Shown piece by piece: positions 14,101 through 23,915 of a DNA stretch of 60,000 bases. The notes under the pieces were generated by a model that worked only from the letters and a program-made list of their open reading frames with translations, was not told where the DNA came from and did not search any database. This stretch comes from Apostichopus japonicus (taxonomy: Eukaryota; Echinodermata; Holothuroidea; Aspidochirotida; Stichopodidae): NCBI RefSeq assembly GCF_037975245.1, contig NC_092580.1, positions 8,098,501-8,158,500 of the forward strand. The letters run 5' to 3'. The position numbers were made by a program, and so were the translations under genes. Numbering within the stretch: position 1 is the stretch's first letter; every line of letters starts with the position of its first letter.

Positions 14101-17100
14101 ATCAATGCAGAACTAATTGAACTAAACAAGCAATCTTCTCTTCCTGAAATGGTTTTCTCCTTCCAATCACATTAGTGATACCCAGCTGCTAACAGCCAGA
14201 CCACACCTGACATATGACATGATTATCCTAACAGTTGCCATTCAAAATATCATGTGCAATTTAATTTTAAGTACCATGCACAAGCAGAGCTGTTCATAAG
14301 ACTGTTTTGCAGTTTAAATACAGAGTAAGACTGAGTCCAATGAAAAAGTCCCACACATCTCCATAGTACTTACTCAGAAGGATATGGGGTCCTATATAAA
14401 GTCCATGCTTCTTAATTGGAGTGAGATGGGGTATAATGTAAAATCCCACTCATCTCCATAGTTCTTACTCAGAAGGAGACGGGATCCTATGTAAAGTTCC
14501 ATACTTTTCCATGCTACTCACTTGGAGTGAGGTGGGGTATAATGTAAAATCTCACACATCTCAATAGTTTTTACTCAGAAGGATATGGGGTTCTATATAA
14601 AGTCCCATACTTTTCCATGCTACTTACTTGGAGTGATATGGGGTTCAAAGTAAAATCCCACACATCTCCATAGTACTTACTCAAAAGGATATGGGGTCCT
14701 ATATAAAGTCCCATACTTTTCCATACTACTTACTTGGAGTGAGATGGGGTCCAAAGTAAAGTCCCACACATCTCCAATGGAATCATCGAGAGCATCTTCA
14801 ATTCCTTTCAGCTGTGTTGCATACTCCTCCAAAAATTTGCCATATTTCTTGAGCTGTACCTCCCCTACAATTTCTGTTGAATATGATAAAACAAGAGCCT
14901 TCATTATAATCTGGAAAGGGAATCTAAAGTGTTTCAAATTCTGTATAGTAAGTTATCATACATCATTTGCTATCATATTATCATTATGGTTAAGTTCTCA
15001 TGCAGACTGAAAGGAAGCTTACATGTAGAAATTTGTTTCATTTATTGCATTGTACATTATCACATAGCTATCAAATGGTTATGGTCCATACTGTGTGATA
15101 ATCACACCATCAAATTATGGTATCATTGTCACATATCAGTTCTGTTGAAGAATACTAATGTCATCAAGAATACAGTGCCCAACCTATGTACTGAGACTGC
15201 TGTAAATATATATCAGGTACTGAGACTACTGTACACAGTACGTACCAGGAGTACTGCACTCAACATCTACTGGAAGTGCTATATGGTATCTACTGTGATC
15301 GCTGAACACACTCAGTACACATAGGTACTGAGACTACTGTACACAGTACATATCAGGAGTGCCACACTCCACATCTGTTGGAAGTGCTATATATAGTATC
15401 TACTGTGACTGATGTACACACACACAGTACACGTAGTTACTAAGACTACTGTTCACAGTATCTACCAGGAGTGCGAAACTCGACATCTACTGGAAGTGCC
15501 ATAGACTACTGTACACAGTACATACCAGGAGTACTGCATTCAACATCTACTGGAAGTGCTATGTGGTATCTACTGTGATTGCTGAACACACACAGTACAC
15601 GTAGGTACTGAGACTACTGTACACAGTACATATCAGGAGTGCCACACTCCACATCTGTTGGAAGTGCTATATATAGTATCTACTGTGATTGATGTACACA
15701 CACACAGTACACGTAGTTACTAAGACTACTGTTCACAGTATGTACCAGGAGTGCCAAACTCGACATCTACTGGAAGTGCCATAGACTACTGTACACATTA
15801 CGTACCAGGAGTACTGAACTTGACATCTACTGGAAGTGATGTATGTAGTATCTACTGTGATTGTTGTACATACACAGTACACAAAGGTACTGAGATTATT
15901 GTACACAGTACGTACCAGGAGTACTGCATTCAATATCTACTGGTAGTGCTATATGTAGTATCTACTAGTACACACATGGAACACATAGGTACTGAGACTA
16001 CATACACAGTAGGTACCAGGAGTGCTGCACTTGACATCTACTGGAAGTGCTATATGTAGTATCTACTGTGATTGCTGTACACACACAGTAGCTACTATTG
16101 TACACAGTACATACCAGGAGTGCTACATTCAGTGGTTTGTTGCATACAGAGTTTAATCTGGTTATCAAGATACATTACATAGGTAATCTTGATATCATGC
16201 AATGTAATTAAGTACTCTTAACATTACAAACTGTAGGAATTAGCCTTTGCCTAAATTATCTCATAGGACTTCTAATTTCAAAATGGACCCTCCCAAATAT
16301 TAAAGAAAATTAACCACAAATATTGAACATATGAATCAAGGAAAACAACTTACTCAAAATAGATTTGACCATTTTAGTCAGTTAACTCTAGCAGAGCCTC
16401 TGGTCAGTGGTTTTCAATGGCAAACCAGCCACTTTTAAAATGTGTGTGTAATTCCTTCTTAGCCAAGCAAGTAAGAGATATAAGTATCCATGTTCAATGC
16501 CATGCATATATATGGAAGTATGAATATATGTCACACACACACACACAATCTACACAGCGTTCCTTCAATGAAGGATGTGCATCAATAATATCTTAATATG
16601 AACATGTACTAAAAGCACAGGCCATTTAAACTTGTAAACCTGCACCCCCGAAACATAATGGACATTGCTTATTCTGTTATAAATGCTGTTGGAAGAGTGT
16701 ATAATTCAAAGGTCCCACTAATTATAAAATTCTCACCGCCAATACGCTAGACATGCTAAAAGCATTTCTAATTTTACTTACACATTTTGCTAAAGATACT
16801 GAATAATGTCAGAGTCATACCACTTTTACAGGGGTAAATTCTATATGAGAGGAAGTAGGTTAATTACAAACATTATGGAAGTTGAGTCACAGTAATATTA
16901 CAAGATCCTGTCAACATAATAAGCACACAGAAGCCATGAATACCTAGGGGATTACATGAATGCCACTAGTTGCACGCAGGTGTGTACAGCATTGAAATTC
17001 AATGTTTCTCACTATACAGCTCAATGTGCAATCTCCAGATGGACTTTCAATTACAATATGGTAACAAATATGTAACAAACAAAATGATAACCATTCCGAT

Positions 17101-20100
17101 GGAATCAGTTGACTGTAATCTATGATTTAACAACAATAATTTGTGTATGCACTGGATTCAACTATGTTGTATTACCATATTATTTGCTACAAAGTTGCAT
17201 ATACCAGGAATAATTAAGTTTCAACATTTCAATATCTTCTTATTTTTGTTCATTGTCTTACAGAGAGGTTTCCCTAACAATTTCAAAGAACTGTTGGAAA
17301 GACAGTGTGTTATTTTTGTGTGTGTGCAGCAATTGACAGTCAAATTACACAAACGTCACAGCTGCCTCACTATTACCCCTGAATGATCATAACAACAGAA
17401 CTTTTTCCGCCACACAATTTACTTTAAAACATGTCAACCTTTAGAGCTTATGATCATTCTTACAAAAGAGTGATTAAAACTAAAAAGCAACAAGTTAAAA
17501 CTTGTGTTTGAATGCATTCTGAGACTAAAAGATACCATAGAAGTACTAGTGCTGTGTGAGTTGACATCTAAAGCATTTCATCCAATGTCAAGTTAACACC
17601 AAATTTTAAAACCATTCATGAAGAACAGTCCTATGCAAGATACAGAAGGTCAAAAGCCTCAGTGTTATTTTGTCATGTTTTATTGTACAGGAAATTTGAA
17701 TGTACAACAGGCACACAAGATTTGCATATGTTTTACATACTGTAGTAGAATGCAGATGCTTGCAAGATTGGGGCCCTACAGTTACATACATTAAACTTGT
17801 ATGAAGGTCAGAATTAAGTTTTTGAAGTGATAACACGTAGATATGTCTTCAGACTTTGACATCTCTTGACCTTTGACTTCCACAAACAATATTGTAGGGT
17901 CATTCTACCAGTAGTGAATCTACATAACCAGCTAGGGTAAGCATTTAAATTCATTCAAGAAACCCTCACCCCTTACCTCCCCTCACTTACCAATTATCTT
18001 GCTCAATTGTTACCATTTTATCAAGGTTCTACACTTCAACATTTAATACGCAATTGCTTTAACACCATTTGGTTCCAGAATTATTCGGGTTATATACAAA
18101 CTACCCTTTCTAAATATTTTCATTCATGATTAGAAAATGTCCTGACATTTACCTATGATAATGTGGCAAAAGTTTAAATCACATAAAGGTCAGTAGCAAA
18201 TCGGTGGACTTGAAGTCATGTGATTTTCAAATATTGTTCTTACTTCGATTGACCTAGATCCTATGTTGTTTATCAGACAGTTTACCTTGTTTCACCCCAT
18301 TGTCAGTTTGCACTAACCAACTTACCAACTCCCTTAGTGTACCCCTGGACATTGGCCACTTTGCCCTTAAGTGCCATTCAGTTCTAAATCAAGGACAACT
18401 ACTTTGCCACTACTTTTACACCCACAAGGAATAATATTTTATATTAAAATCTTTTATTCAAAACTCATTAATGCCTTCATGCCAACAAGTAATCTTGTTA
18501 CAACTATAGAAAATACCCAACCAATTTGAAACCTCCCTGCACCTGCCTAAACACAAAGATGGAGGTTCAGTGGACAGTCACATTTTTCATGTAATATTAT
18601 TCTGTGCACATGCAACGAACATTACATTATCAATATAGGTTCAATCTCTGCTGGGAATGTGCCTCCATCCCAGAACAGGGACTCAGTGGACAAAAACATT
18701 TTCTTGAAATTATTTTGCAGCCAGCACTAAATTATCAACATAGGCTCTATTACCGCTGCGACTGTGCCCCAACAAAATGACGGAGGCTCAGTGGAGTTTG
18801 TCCCTTTATTTAAACTTGCAGCATTTAAAGAAAAAGCAAGGATTAATTGTTTCACTGTGACTGGGCCTTCTCTTTTTCAGAAAGGTGACTTCTGACAGTT
18901 GCTCTGCAAGTTTGACTAGCCGGTCCTAGACTTTCACTAGTTTCACTTTAAAACTTTACTGGCTAAAATCAACTTCCCACTGCAGGGTTGGCTGGTTTTT
19001 ACCAGGAGGTTTTTCCCACCTATAAGTGGGAAAAACTGGGAAAAACCTCAAATTATATAGAATTCCTAAAAATTCATGTGGAACTTGTGGAGGAGCATAG
19101 AAACTACAAGAAAATGGCATCTTATGGTAGGGGGTTGGGTTACATTCAAAGAACAGCCATGATCTATAACTTTGTGAGTTTACTGATTAGACTATTATAA
19201 ATAATTCAAATAAATAATATATTGGATGCTCAAATCAACCAACTTTATTTTCCTATCGAGATGACTAATTCCATAATCTAGAGAATGGACAAGTATCAAA
19301 CTATAGGTGCCTCCTAGGGCTATGGTTCGTCATATTATACATGTCACATTGTCTTGTTACATGCAACACCATCACAAAAACATGGAAAGTGAGCAAACAT
19401 ATTCACAGTGTAACTTTTACAACTGGCTCGCCAAGTAGATCTCTCAAGTAACAATGAAAACTACATAGAGTGTACGAGCTGTTAAAGCAGCATTTTGCGT
19501 CCTCGACTATGATATTTCTCAACCTCACTGACTCCACTATGCCATAACGACATACATAACTAGCTTATCTATTTATATTTTACTTCAAATGGTGGCATAA
19601 AAGTCGAAAAAATTGCAACTTTCAACTTTGTTGTTCTCCAAGATATTTTCCGTTGGGAACCCAATAAACCTCGCCCATAATATGAATATTTAAACACTAC
19701 GAACGTCATTGACAGATACGTAATATAACACCACGCTTGATTTGTGTACAGTCTATATGGCAGTTGTACCAGGGAGTTGCATAACAACTCCCAACGCAAA
19801 GTCTTGAATCTATTTTTAGCAACGGCTCATAACTAAACCTGCATCTCTGATTGGTTGAATTCAAACTAGTGGGTTTGGGAACTGAATGCGATTTAATTTT
19901 GTATGTGGAATACTCGCCAATTAACGTTTTTGGCAGGGGAAAACTTGGCTAATATCTTAATTTGCTGTTTTGTGATTTGATGTATGTAAAAAACTCGATG
20001 GACATGTCAAAACAGTAGAAAACGGCGACCAAACGCAAAATGCTCATGAATAAACATACTATTCACTGATTGGTGGAATTCAAACTAGTGGATTTGGAGA

Positions 20101-22823
20101 TATGAAAACTTTGTCGAGGACACTTTTACTCGTTATCGATATAAATCGTTAATTACTCGCTAATTAACGCTCTTGGCAGGGTGAAACTTGGATGGTATCT
20201 TAGTTTGCTGTTTTATGATTGATACATGTAAAAAAATCGATGCACATGTTAAAAAGGTGGAAAAAAGCGACCCAACGCAAAATGCTGCTTTAAATTCTTG
20301 CAAACTACAGTATGAACTATGAACATGTTTTCATGAACATAGTTTCAAAGCAGTTTCTATTGAGCCCCCTGGATTGAAGTTCACCTCAATAGACTGTTGC
20401 CTACTGTATTAATTGAATGAACTGTCTGAGCACATAATAGGCCTGAAGAATTTAGGAGGGGTGAGTGTCCCAGTGTAGACCGATAATGGTTTGGGCAATA
20501 GGCAATGCATACTGCTAAAGAGATCGTGACAGAATAACTATACATGTGCAATATGAAAAATACTTTTTCCACAAAAAGTAGAATTAGGTTGTGATAAAAT
20601 AGCTCAAAATGAAGCTAAGAAACTCCCATATTCAATAACATATGCTTGTCATGAAACAATATCATGCCTACTGATGACCCTGCATATTACGGACAAGTAA
20701 TAATAGTTTTCGAGACGGAGGCGGTTTTTACCGGTATTTACCAGTTTTTCCCGGTTTTTACCTGGTTTTTACCGCTTAGTGGGAAAAACAGGTTTTTCCT
20801 GGGAAAATGCCAACCCTGTCCCACTGGCTTTTTTTTTAATTTGGCACACATCACCTCCTGAAACGTTTGAGGCCTAAGCCTAATTCTAATAAGCAGAAAT
20901 AGACAGAGCTCATAACAGAGCACATGGCTGCTACCTATAAAATCATTGGGTTGAATGAGTTGGGAGAAAACTGGCTGGTGTATACTTGCAATGAGGTAAA
21001 CCAATTCTAAACTGATATACAATTCTTTATCTACCTACAAACCACTTACATATCAGACACTTTGTAGAGTACATGAATGTAAATCATATTATTAAGGACT
21101 GTTTGCATATTGGATACCTGTAGATGGGAAAGCCATTGCCAAGACCTTATCCAGATTACCCTATTGTTAAAAGGATTGTCTGGTGGCCCAAAGAACTTAC
21201 CTTAATAAATGGTAAATATTTTTCCAAACATGTCAAAGTATAAGAACGCTAATGTTGCGTTTGACAGAGAAACAATTTTTTAATCGTTAAGGATGGACAT
21301 TTCCAATATGATTTGCACAGTACAGAACGTGACATCATCTACGCTACCTGTAATGCAGATTTTGACATAACCCACGCTCCGTACAGTGCCTACAGTAATC
21401 ACTTGCAAAAACTGTGTTTGTATACAGATTAATTTCTTCCTTAATTTTGGGTGAAATTCCTTATAAGGTAGATATGTTTTCAAAAACTCCTTAAGCCAAC
21501 ATATATGTACAGTAGTAGATCAGTGGTTTCGTGGTCTTTGTGTAACACAAGATTAGTTTGAACAGCAGACTCTTCGTTGTTTATACATGGCGCTATCCAG
21601 CTCCAACGCGAAGAATGTTTGCATGTAGGCTACTCTAACGTTTACAATCGGACAGTTCTGCGAAGCCTAAGCTTCTCGGTACTTCATTCTGCTCTGACAT
21701 CGATTCCGCCAAGTTTTATCTTTCATTGTTCCGAATACTTTTCAAGTTTCCTTTTACTGTAAATTTGATCCCTGAATTTTATTTCAGCGATTTCGAAGAA
21801 CAGTTTATGAACTGTGGTTTGAGTGTGAGAGTGTATTATGTGCAACGCTATACAAGTATAACAACTGGGCATGGTAGGATATACGTTCGCGACATCTAAG
21901 TATTATATAATAGGCAATCACCTGTGCGTGTACACGTGAGAGTGAATTTGCTGCGGAAATGGGAGTGCTAACTTCAAGTTGCCTGTTTTGCCTATTTGCC
22001 TGTGCTACGTCAATCACCAAATTGATGCGTTCGAACAAACGGTACTTTTGGTGAGAAACTGGTGAATTTGAAAAACAGATTTCTACAAGAAGAAAACGTT
22101 GAATGGGGACATTTTTTACATGGTTAGAAAGAGAAAAATAAGAACTACAAGGGCAATGTATCAAAATCTTCCACCAGACAATTCATTTAATTATTACAAT
22201 ACCTATGATATTGGGTAGCTAGAAGTCAAGTACCAAGAATAGCTAAGCCTATGTAATCCTAAGTCATACTAAATACATTGTACTCTATGTGTAATCTCTA
22301 CATGCAGGAATGTCCGTAACAAGTTAAAGAATAAGCCTAAGTAACCCTTAGTAATACTAAGTATATTGTACTGTATATGTAATCCCCACATGCAGGAATG
22401 CCACCTGTCTCTGTAACAGATGACAAGATGAGAGGAATAAATTAGTAGAGCATACACTACTAAAAGTACTATGGTGTGAAGTTGTGTTTTTCTCAAGTTA
22501 AGCCTAGCCTAACTTATATAGTTATATCCAGGCTAGCCTAAGCCTAACTTGGGTCTAACGTTACAGGTAACGTTACACATAAGTAAACTTCTTTACAAGT
22601 TGAAGTAATACCACTACTAGCGATATTGCCAGTTTTGTGTTAAAGCACTAAAGTTAGGCCTAGTACTGGCTAGTGCTAACATGAACTTATGTAGCCTGGA
22701 TTAGGCCCAAGTAGCCTAGATATGCATACATTATTTATTATACTGCAATGTATGCATTGACTTACTTAGGGACCCGTCGTCAAATTTGTCGAACTCCCAG
22801 CCAGCTGTATCTTCCTTGGCCAT
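1993..22823 (-). CDS. WASHC4: WASH complex subunit 4 (SWIP), 5' part of the gene, 15 exons
   Basis: WASHC4/SWIP is a large subunit of the pentameric WASH complex, which activates Arp2/3-driven actin assembly on endosomes for retromer-linked sorting. Fifteen minus-strand exons join with matching phases and GT/AG borders to give 479 residues. The human protein is about 1170 residues, so the C-terminal 60% lies beyond the left edge. Co-linear matches to the human protein include [14 protein letters not shown] (24-37), [77 protein letters not shown] and [19 protein letters not shown] (residues 461-479). The start ATG at 22821-22823 gives [18 protein letters not shown], matching the family N-terminus. 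Introns are unusually rich in tandem repeats and intron 1 contains a hAT element. No in-frame stops or frameshifts were seen in the exons. Identification is by remembered family sequence; function is inferred from orthology. Confidence 0.95.
2119..3093. other. WASHC4 intron 14, part between exon 15 and the 43-bp array
   Basis: AT-rich unique sequence; no further exon or mobile element recognised. Confidence 0.6.
3094..4968. repeat. 43-bp minisatellite seeded by the WASHC4 exon 14 splice donor (~43 copies)
   Basis: The plus-strand unit is TTATGAGTGAGATCCTCAAC followed by TTACGTGTATAAAGAGAGAACAT (mostly 43 bp, 44 bp where TTATAGAG replaces TTATGAG). On the minus strand each unit holds the coding end of exon 14 (GAGGACCTCACTCATAAATG ... 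TTTATACAC) followed by GTAAGTTGAG. Every copy thus repeats a canonical 5' splice site. The exon itself supplies the rightmost copy (4933-4968). Variants are mostly single-base (gatcct, ggtcct, atctcct). Confidence 0.97.
4933..5050 (-). CDS. WASHC4: WASHC4 exon 14 (residues 398-437)
   Basis: Completes R398 and encodes [20 protein letters not shown], then [19 protein letters not shown]. This aligns with human DVQSYYVFVSSWMMKMES and EDLTNRCNVFI. The donor CAC|gtaagt and the preceding ~35 coding bases are the first copy of the 43-bp array at 3094-4968. Confidence 0.93.
5640..5735. repeat. Two-copy 54-bp tandem duplication next to the exon 13 donor
   Basis: TATTTATAAGCACATTTTAC followed by A(T/C)AGTTATAAC occurs twice, preceded by ATGG(C/T)TCAAT. 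The right copy ends about 20 bases inside the intron from the exon 13 donor at 5754. Confidence 0.8.
5755..5918 (-). CDS. WASHC4: WASHC4 exon 13 (residues 344-397)
   Basis: Starts [20 protein letters not shown] and contains [11 protein letters not shown] and LQQKSQSLV; acceptor cattcag, donor TCAG|gtactt. A short tandem duplication lies just inside the next intron. Confidence 0.94.
6438..6565 (-). CDS. WASHC4: WASHC4 exon 12 (residues 301-343)
   Basis: Completes G301; contains [20 protein letters not shown] and ends DVYKK; donor AAG|gtaact. Confidence 0.94.
7098..7215 (-). CDS. WASHC4: WASHC4 exon 11 (residues 262-300)
   Basis: Contains [20 protein letters not shown] and [10 protein letters not shown]; donor ATAG|gtacag (phase 1). 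Confidence 0.94.
7721..7841 (-). CDS. WASHC4: WASHC4 exon 10 (residues 221-261)
   Basis: Completes R221 and begins [20 protein letters not shown]; acceptor ccgatag, donor CAT|gtaagt. Ends LDGMIFH as in human LDGMIFQ. Confidence 0.94.
8232..8497. repeat. 91-bp tandem repeat starting at the exon 9 donor (2.9 copies)
   Basis: GGAGACTGATGTTGAGAATA begins copies at 8232, 8323 and 8414. The rightmost copy runs straight into the exon 9 donor. On the minus strand the true junction AAAAG|gtgagaatatt is echoed 91 and 182 bases downstream as TTTCAA|gttgagaatatt, a degraded donor. Confidence 0.92.
8498..8601 (-). CDS. WASHC4: WASHC4 exon 9 (residues 187-220)
   Basis: Contains [20 protein letters not shown]; acceptor tttcag, donor AAAAG|gtgaga. 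A 91-bp tandem repeat starts immediately inside the following intron. Confidence 0.94.
8779..9381. repeat. 19-bp minisatellite in WASHC4 intron 8 (~31 copies)
   Basis: The unit is AGTACCCATCTCTACCAAG with variants (agtagcc, aggaccc, ccacc). Because 19 is not divisible by 3, three units (57 bp) make a 19-residue periodic open reading frame, so the long open frames here are repeat artefacts. Confidence 0.93.
9621..9663 (-). CDS. WASHC4: WASHC4 exon 8 (residues 172-186)
   Basis: Completes K172 and encodes [14 protein letters not shown]; acceptor tttgcag, donor CAG|gtatgt. The VHFQ end matches human GVHFQ. Confidence 0.91.
10384..10466 (-). CDS. WASHC4: WASHC4 exon 7 (residues 145-171)
   Basis: Begins [20 protein letters not shown]; acceptor tctgcag, donor GCTAA|gtatgt (phase 2). 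Confidence 0.93.
11004..11071 (-). CDS. WASHC4: WASHC4 exon 6 (residues 122-144)
   Basis: Completes E122 and encodes [20 protein letters not shown] then LQ; donor CAG|gtaaga. The QMGR..FLQ block is conserved in the family. Confidence 0.92.
12300..12345 (-). CDS. WASHC4: WASHC4 exon 5 (residues 107-121)
   Basis: Encodes [15 protein letters not shown] plus one base; acceptor ctttgcag, donor GGAG|gtatag. Aligns with the AETKFYNGLLFYGEG block. Confidence 0.92.
12693..12758 (-). CDS. WASHC4: WASHC4 exon 4 (residues 85-106)
   Basis: Encodes [18 protein letters not shown] then LKFE; acceptor gtgtacag, donor GAG|gtaaga; phase 0 on both sides. Confidence 0.93.
12978..13110. repeat. Short tandem repeat (~51 bp x 2.6) in WASHC4 intron 3
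   Basis: GCATGTTTGCTAACAGACAT, GACATGTTTGCTAACAGACA and GGCATGTTTGCTTAACAGAA mark successive diverged copies, each followed by GTTC(A/T)TGT(G/A)CA(A/G)AGG. Confidence 0.75.
13854..13907 (-). CDS. WASHC4: WASHC4 exon 3 (residues 67-84)
   Basis: Encodes [18 protein letters not shown]; phase 0 at both ends; donor gtgagt. Matches the LLPYEQ..LLELIKTENK stretch of vertebrate SWIP. Confidence 0.93.
14341..14776. repeat. 53-bp half-unit array seeded by the WASHC4 exon 2 end and donor (~8 half-units)
   Basis: Half-units alternate ACTTACTTGGAGTGAGATGG and ACTTACTCAGAAGGATATGG, each followed by GGTC... and AAAGTCCCA... . The exon 2 end itself (14734-14776) is the rightmost half-unit. Exact donors (AGTAAGT on the minus strand) recur 53 and 106 bases into the intron, at 14680 and 14627. 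Further copies are partly decayed. Confidence 0.92.
14734..14873 (-). CDS. WASHC4: WASHC4 exon 2 (residues 20-66)
   Basis: Acceptor tcaacag, donor CTCCAA|gtaagt. Contains [19 protein letters not shown] and [13 protein letters not shown], near-identical to human SWIP. The last ~43 bases and the donor are the seed of a tandem array in the following intron. Confidence 0.95.
15173..16135. repeat. Tandem array with a 280-bp higher-order period
   Basis: Copies of CATCTACTGGAAGTGCTAT with GTACACAGTA and TACCAGGAGT recur. Positions of GGAAGTG run 15272, 15380, 15492, 15552, 15660, 15772 and 15832, so spacings 108, 112 and 60 repeat with a 280-bp period. Confidence 0.9.
18983..20818. mobile_element. 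Non-autonomous hAT-type element, 1836 bp, 8-bp TSD
   Basis: Termini CAGGGTTGGC ... GCCAACCCTG are inverted repeats. Both ends continue into imperfectly related GGTTTTTACC/GTGGGAAAAAC sequence. The flanks are a perfect 8-bp direct repeat, TCCCACTG (18975-18982 and 20819-20826). The length of the duplication and the CAGGG start fit the hAT superfamily. No transposase frame is present. A TTAA-flanked element is nested inside. Confidence 0.88.
19486..20289. mobile_element. TTAA-flanked non-autonomous element (piggyBac/Kolobok-like), 804 bp
   Basis: Inverted ends AGCAGCATTTTGCGT ... ACGCAAAATGCTGCT are each flanked by TTAA (19482-19485, 20290-20293), the target site of piggyBac and Kolobok transposons. 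The inside holds two diverged tandem copies of ~220 bp (from ~19838 and ~20063), each with TGATTGGT.GAATTCAAACT and GCTAATTAACG/GCCAATTAACG. No coding sequence. Confidence 0.85.
22766..22823 (-). CDS. WASHC4: WASHC4 exon 1 (residues 1-19, start codon)
   Basis: Encodes [19 protein letters not shown] plus the first base of K20. The donor is A|gtaagt. The DWEF/DDGS pattern matches the N-terminus of known SWIP proteins, which supports this ATG. Confidence 0.92.
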
Positions 22824-23915
22824 AACGCTTACACCGTCTGGTGGAAGCCAGCTACTTTGAAATCGTATTTCTAAACTTAAGTGATAATAATAATACGAAT
22901 CTAGGCTACGCAATGCGTAGGCCTCTGTCGGTGTCAGACTGTAGCCTTCGACTAATGGATAGGCTGCATATATGTACAACAGAAATTGCTGTGATAGCCT
23001 ATGTGCATGTTTTGTTTTTCGGACCGTGCTATCAATTACATAGAAGCCACCTCCTACCGATTGATCAATACATCTACGGAGGCAATGTATGTCACATGTT
23101 ATTTCAATATGATCCGAACATTAACTGTAGAAAAACACATTACAGATTGCAATCATGACGTGTCATTGCGGATTCACAACTTAGACGATATCGTTCGAAA
23201 TGGGATACATGAAAAGAGATAATAGTATTATATCTCATAATGAAACTGCTCATGGTAGGAGCTTAACTACTACCGTAGTAAATGACGTCTGGGTCATGCG
23301 ACTACCGTTTCATTCGATGAAAGTTGTCAGGTTTGCAAGACTGTCCTCGTTTCTTTCGTAATGGAGAGAGGGCAGAAATTATGACACAAGGGTGTTTGCA
23401 AAACCAGTAAGGAGAGGCTTTATTATGCTACAAACAAAATTCGATGAATAGTTAGGAATTCAAGGATTATTTTTAAAGATGTACATGAACATTAGGCAGG
23501 AATCCTTCAATTTGTCGGAGCTTAGGATGATCCGGTGATATTGTTGCATGTCACGTTCTTAATTTAATACTCAATTTTTAAGGAATTGCATTTTGTTAGG
23601 TCCTTTGGAATTCAGTGTTCATACACATAGGACTACACTGGTTGTCACTTTTTTGGACAAACAATAAAGAAGTTTCTTTAGGCTTCTTACCACTAAACAT
23701 CCTGTTATACAGAAGTAACATCCACTCGACAGCAATGACCATGTAGAGGTTGAGCACCCAGTACTTCAGAGGTCACCTCCATTGCATACCTGCCATCCTC
23801 ATCCTCACCCAGTCATTGATATTAAAGACTGGGATTTGGCATAAACTATATAGTAGACCCGTCAACTCCCGCGGTTTTACCGGGAGACTCCCGGTTTTTA
23901 CCCGAATCTCCTGGC

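Larger units (their letters stand above)
14874..22765. other. WASHC4 intron 1
   Basis: 7.9-kb first intron. It holds the 15.2-16.1 kb tandem array, a hAT element with a nested TTAA-flanked element (18983-20818), and a two-copy ~93-bp duplication near 22250-22430 (CATGCAGGAATG.C..GTAAC). The rest is AT-rich unique sequence with no recognised exon. Confidence 0.75.

Noticed and set aside
14929-16059. Plus-strand open frames of 100-130 codons
   Set aside because: They overlap the 280-bp tandem array and WASHC4 intron 1; low-complexity translation with no homology.
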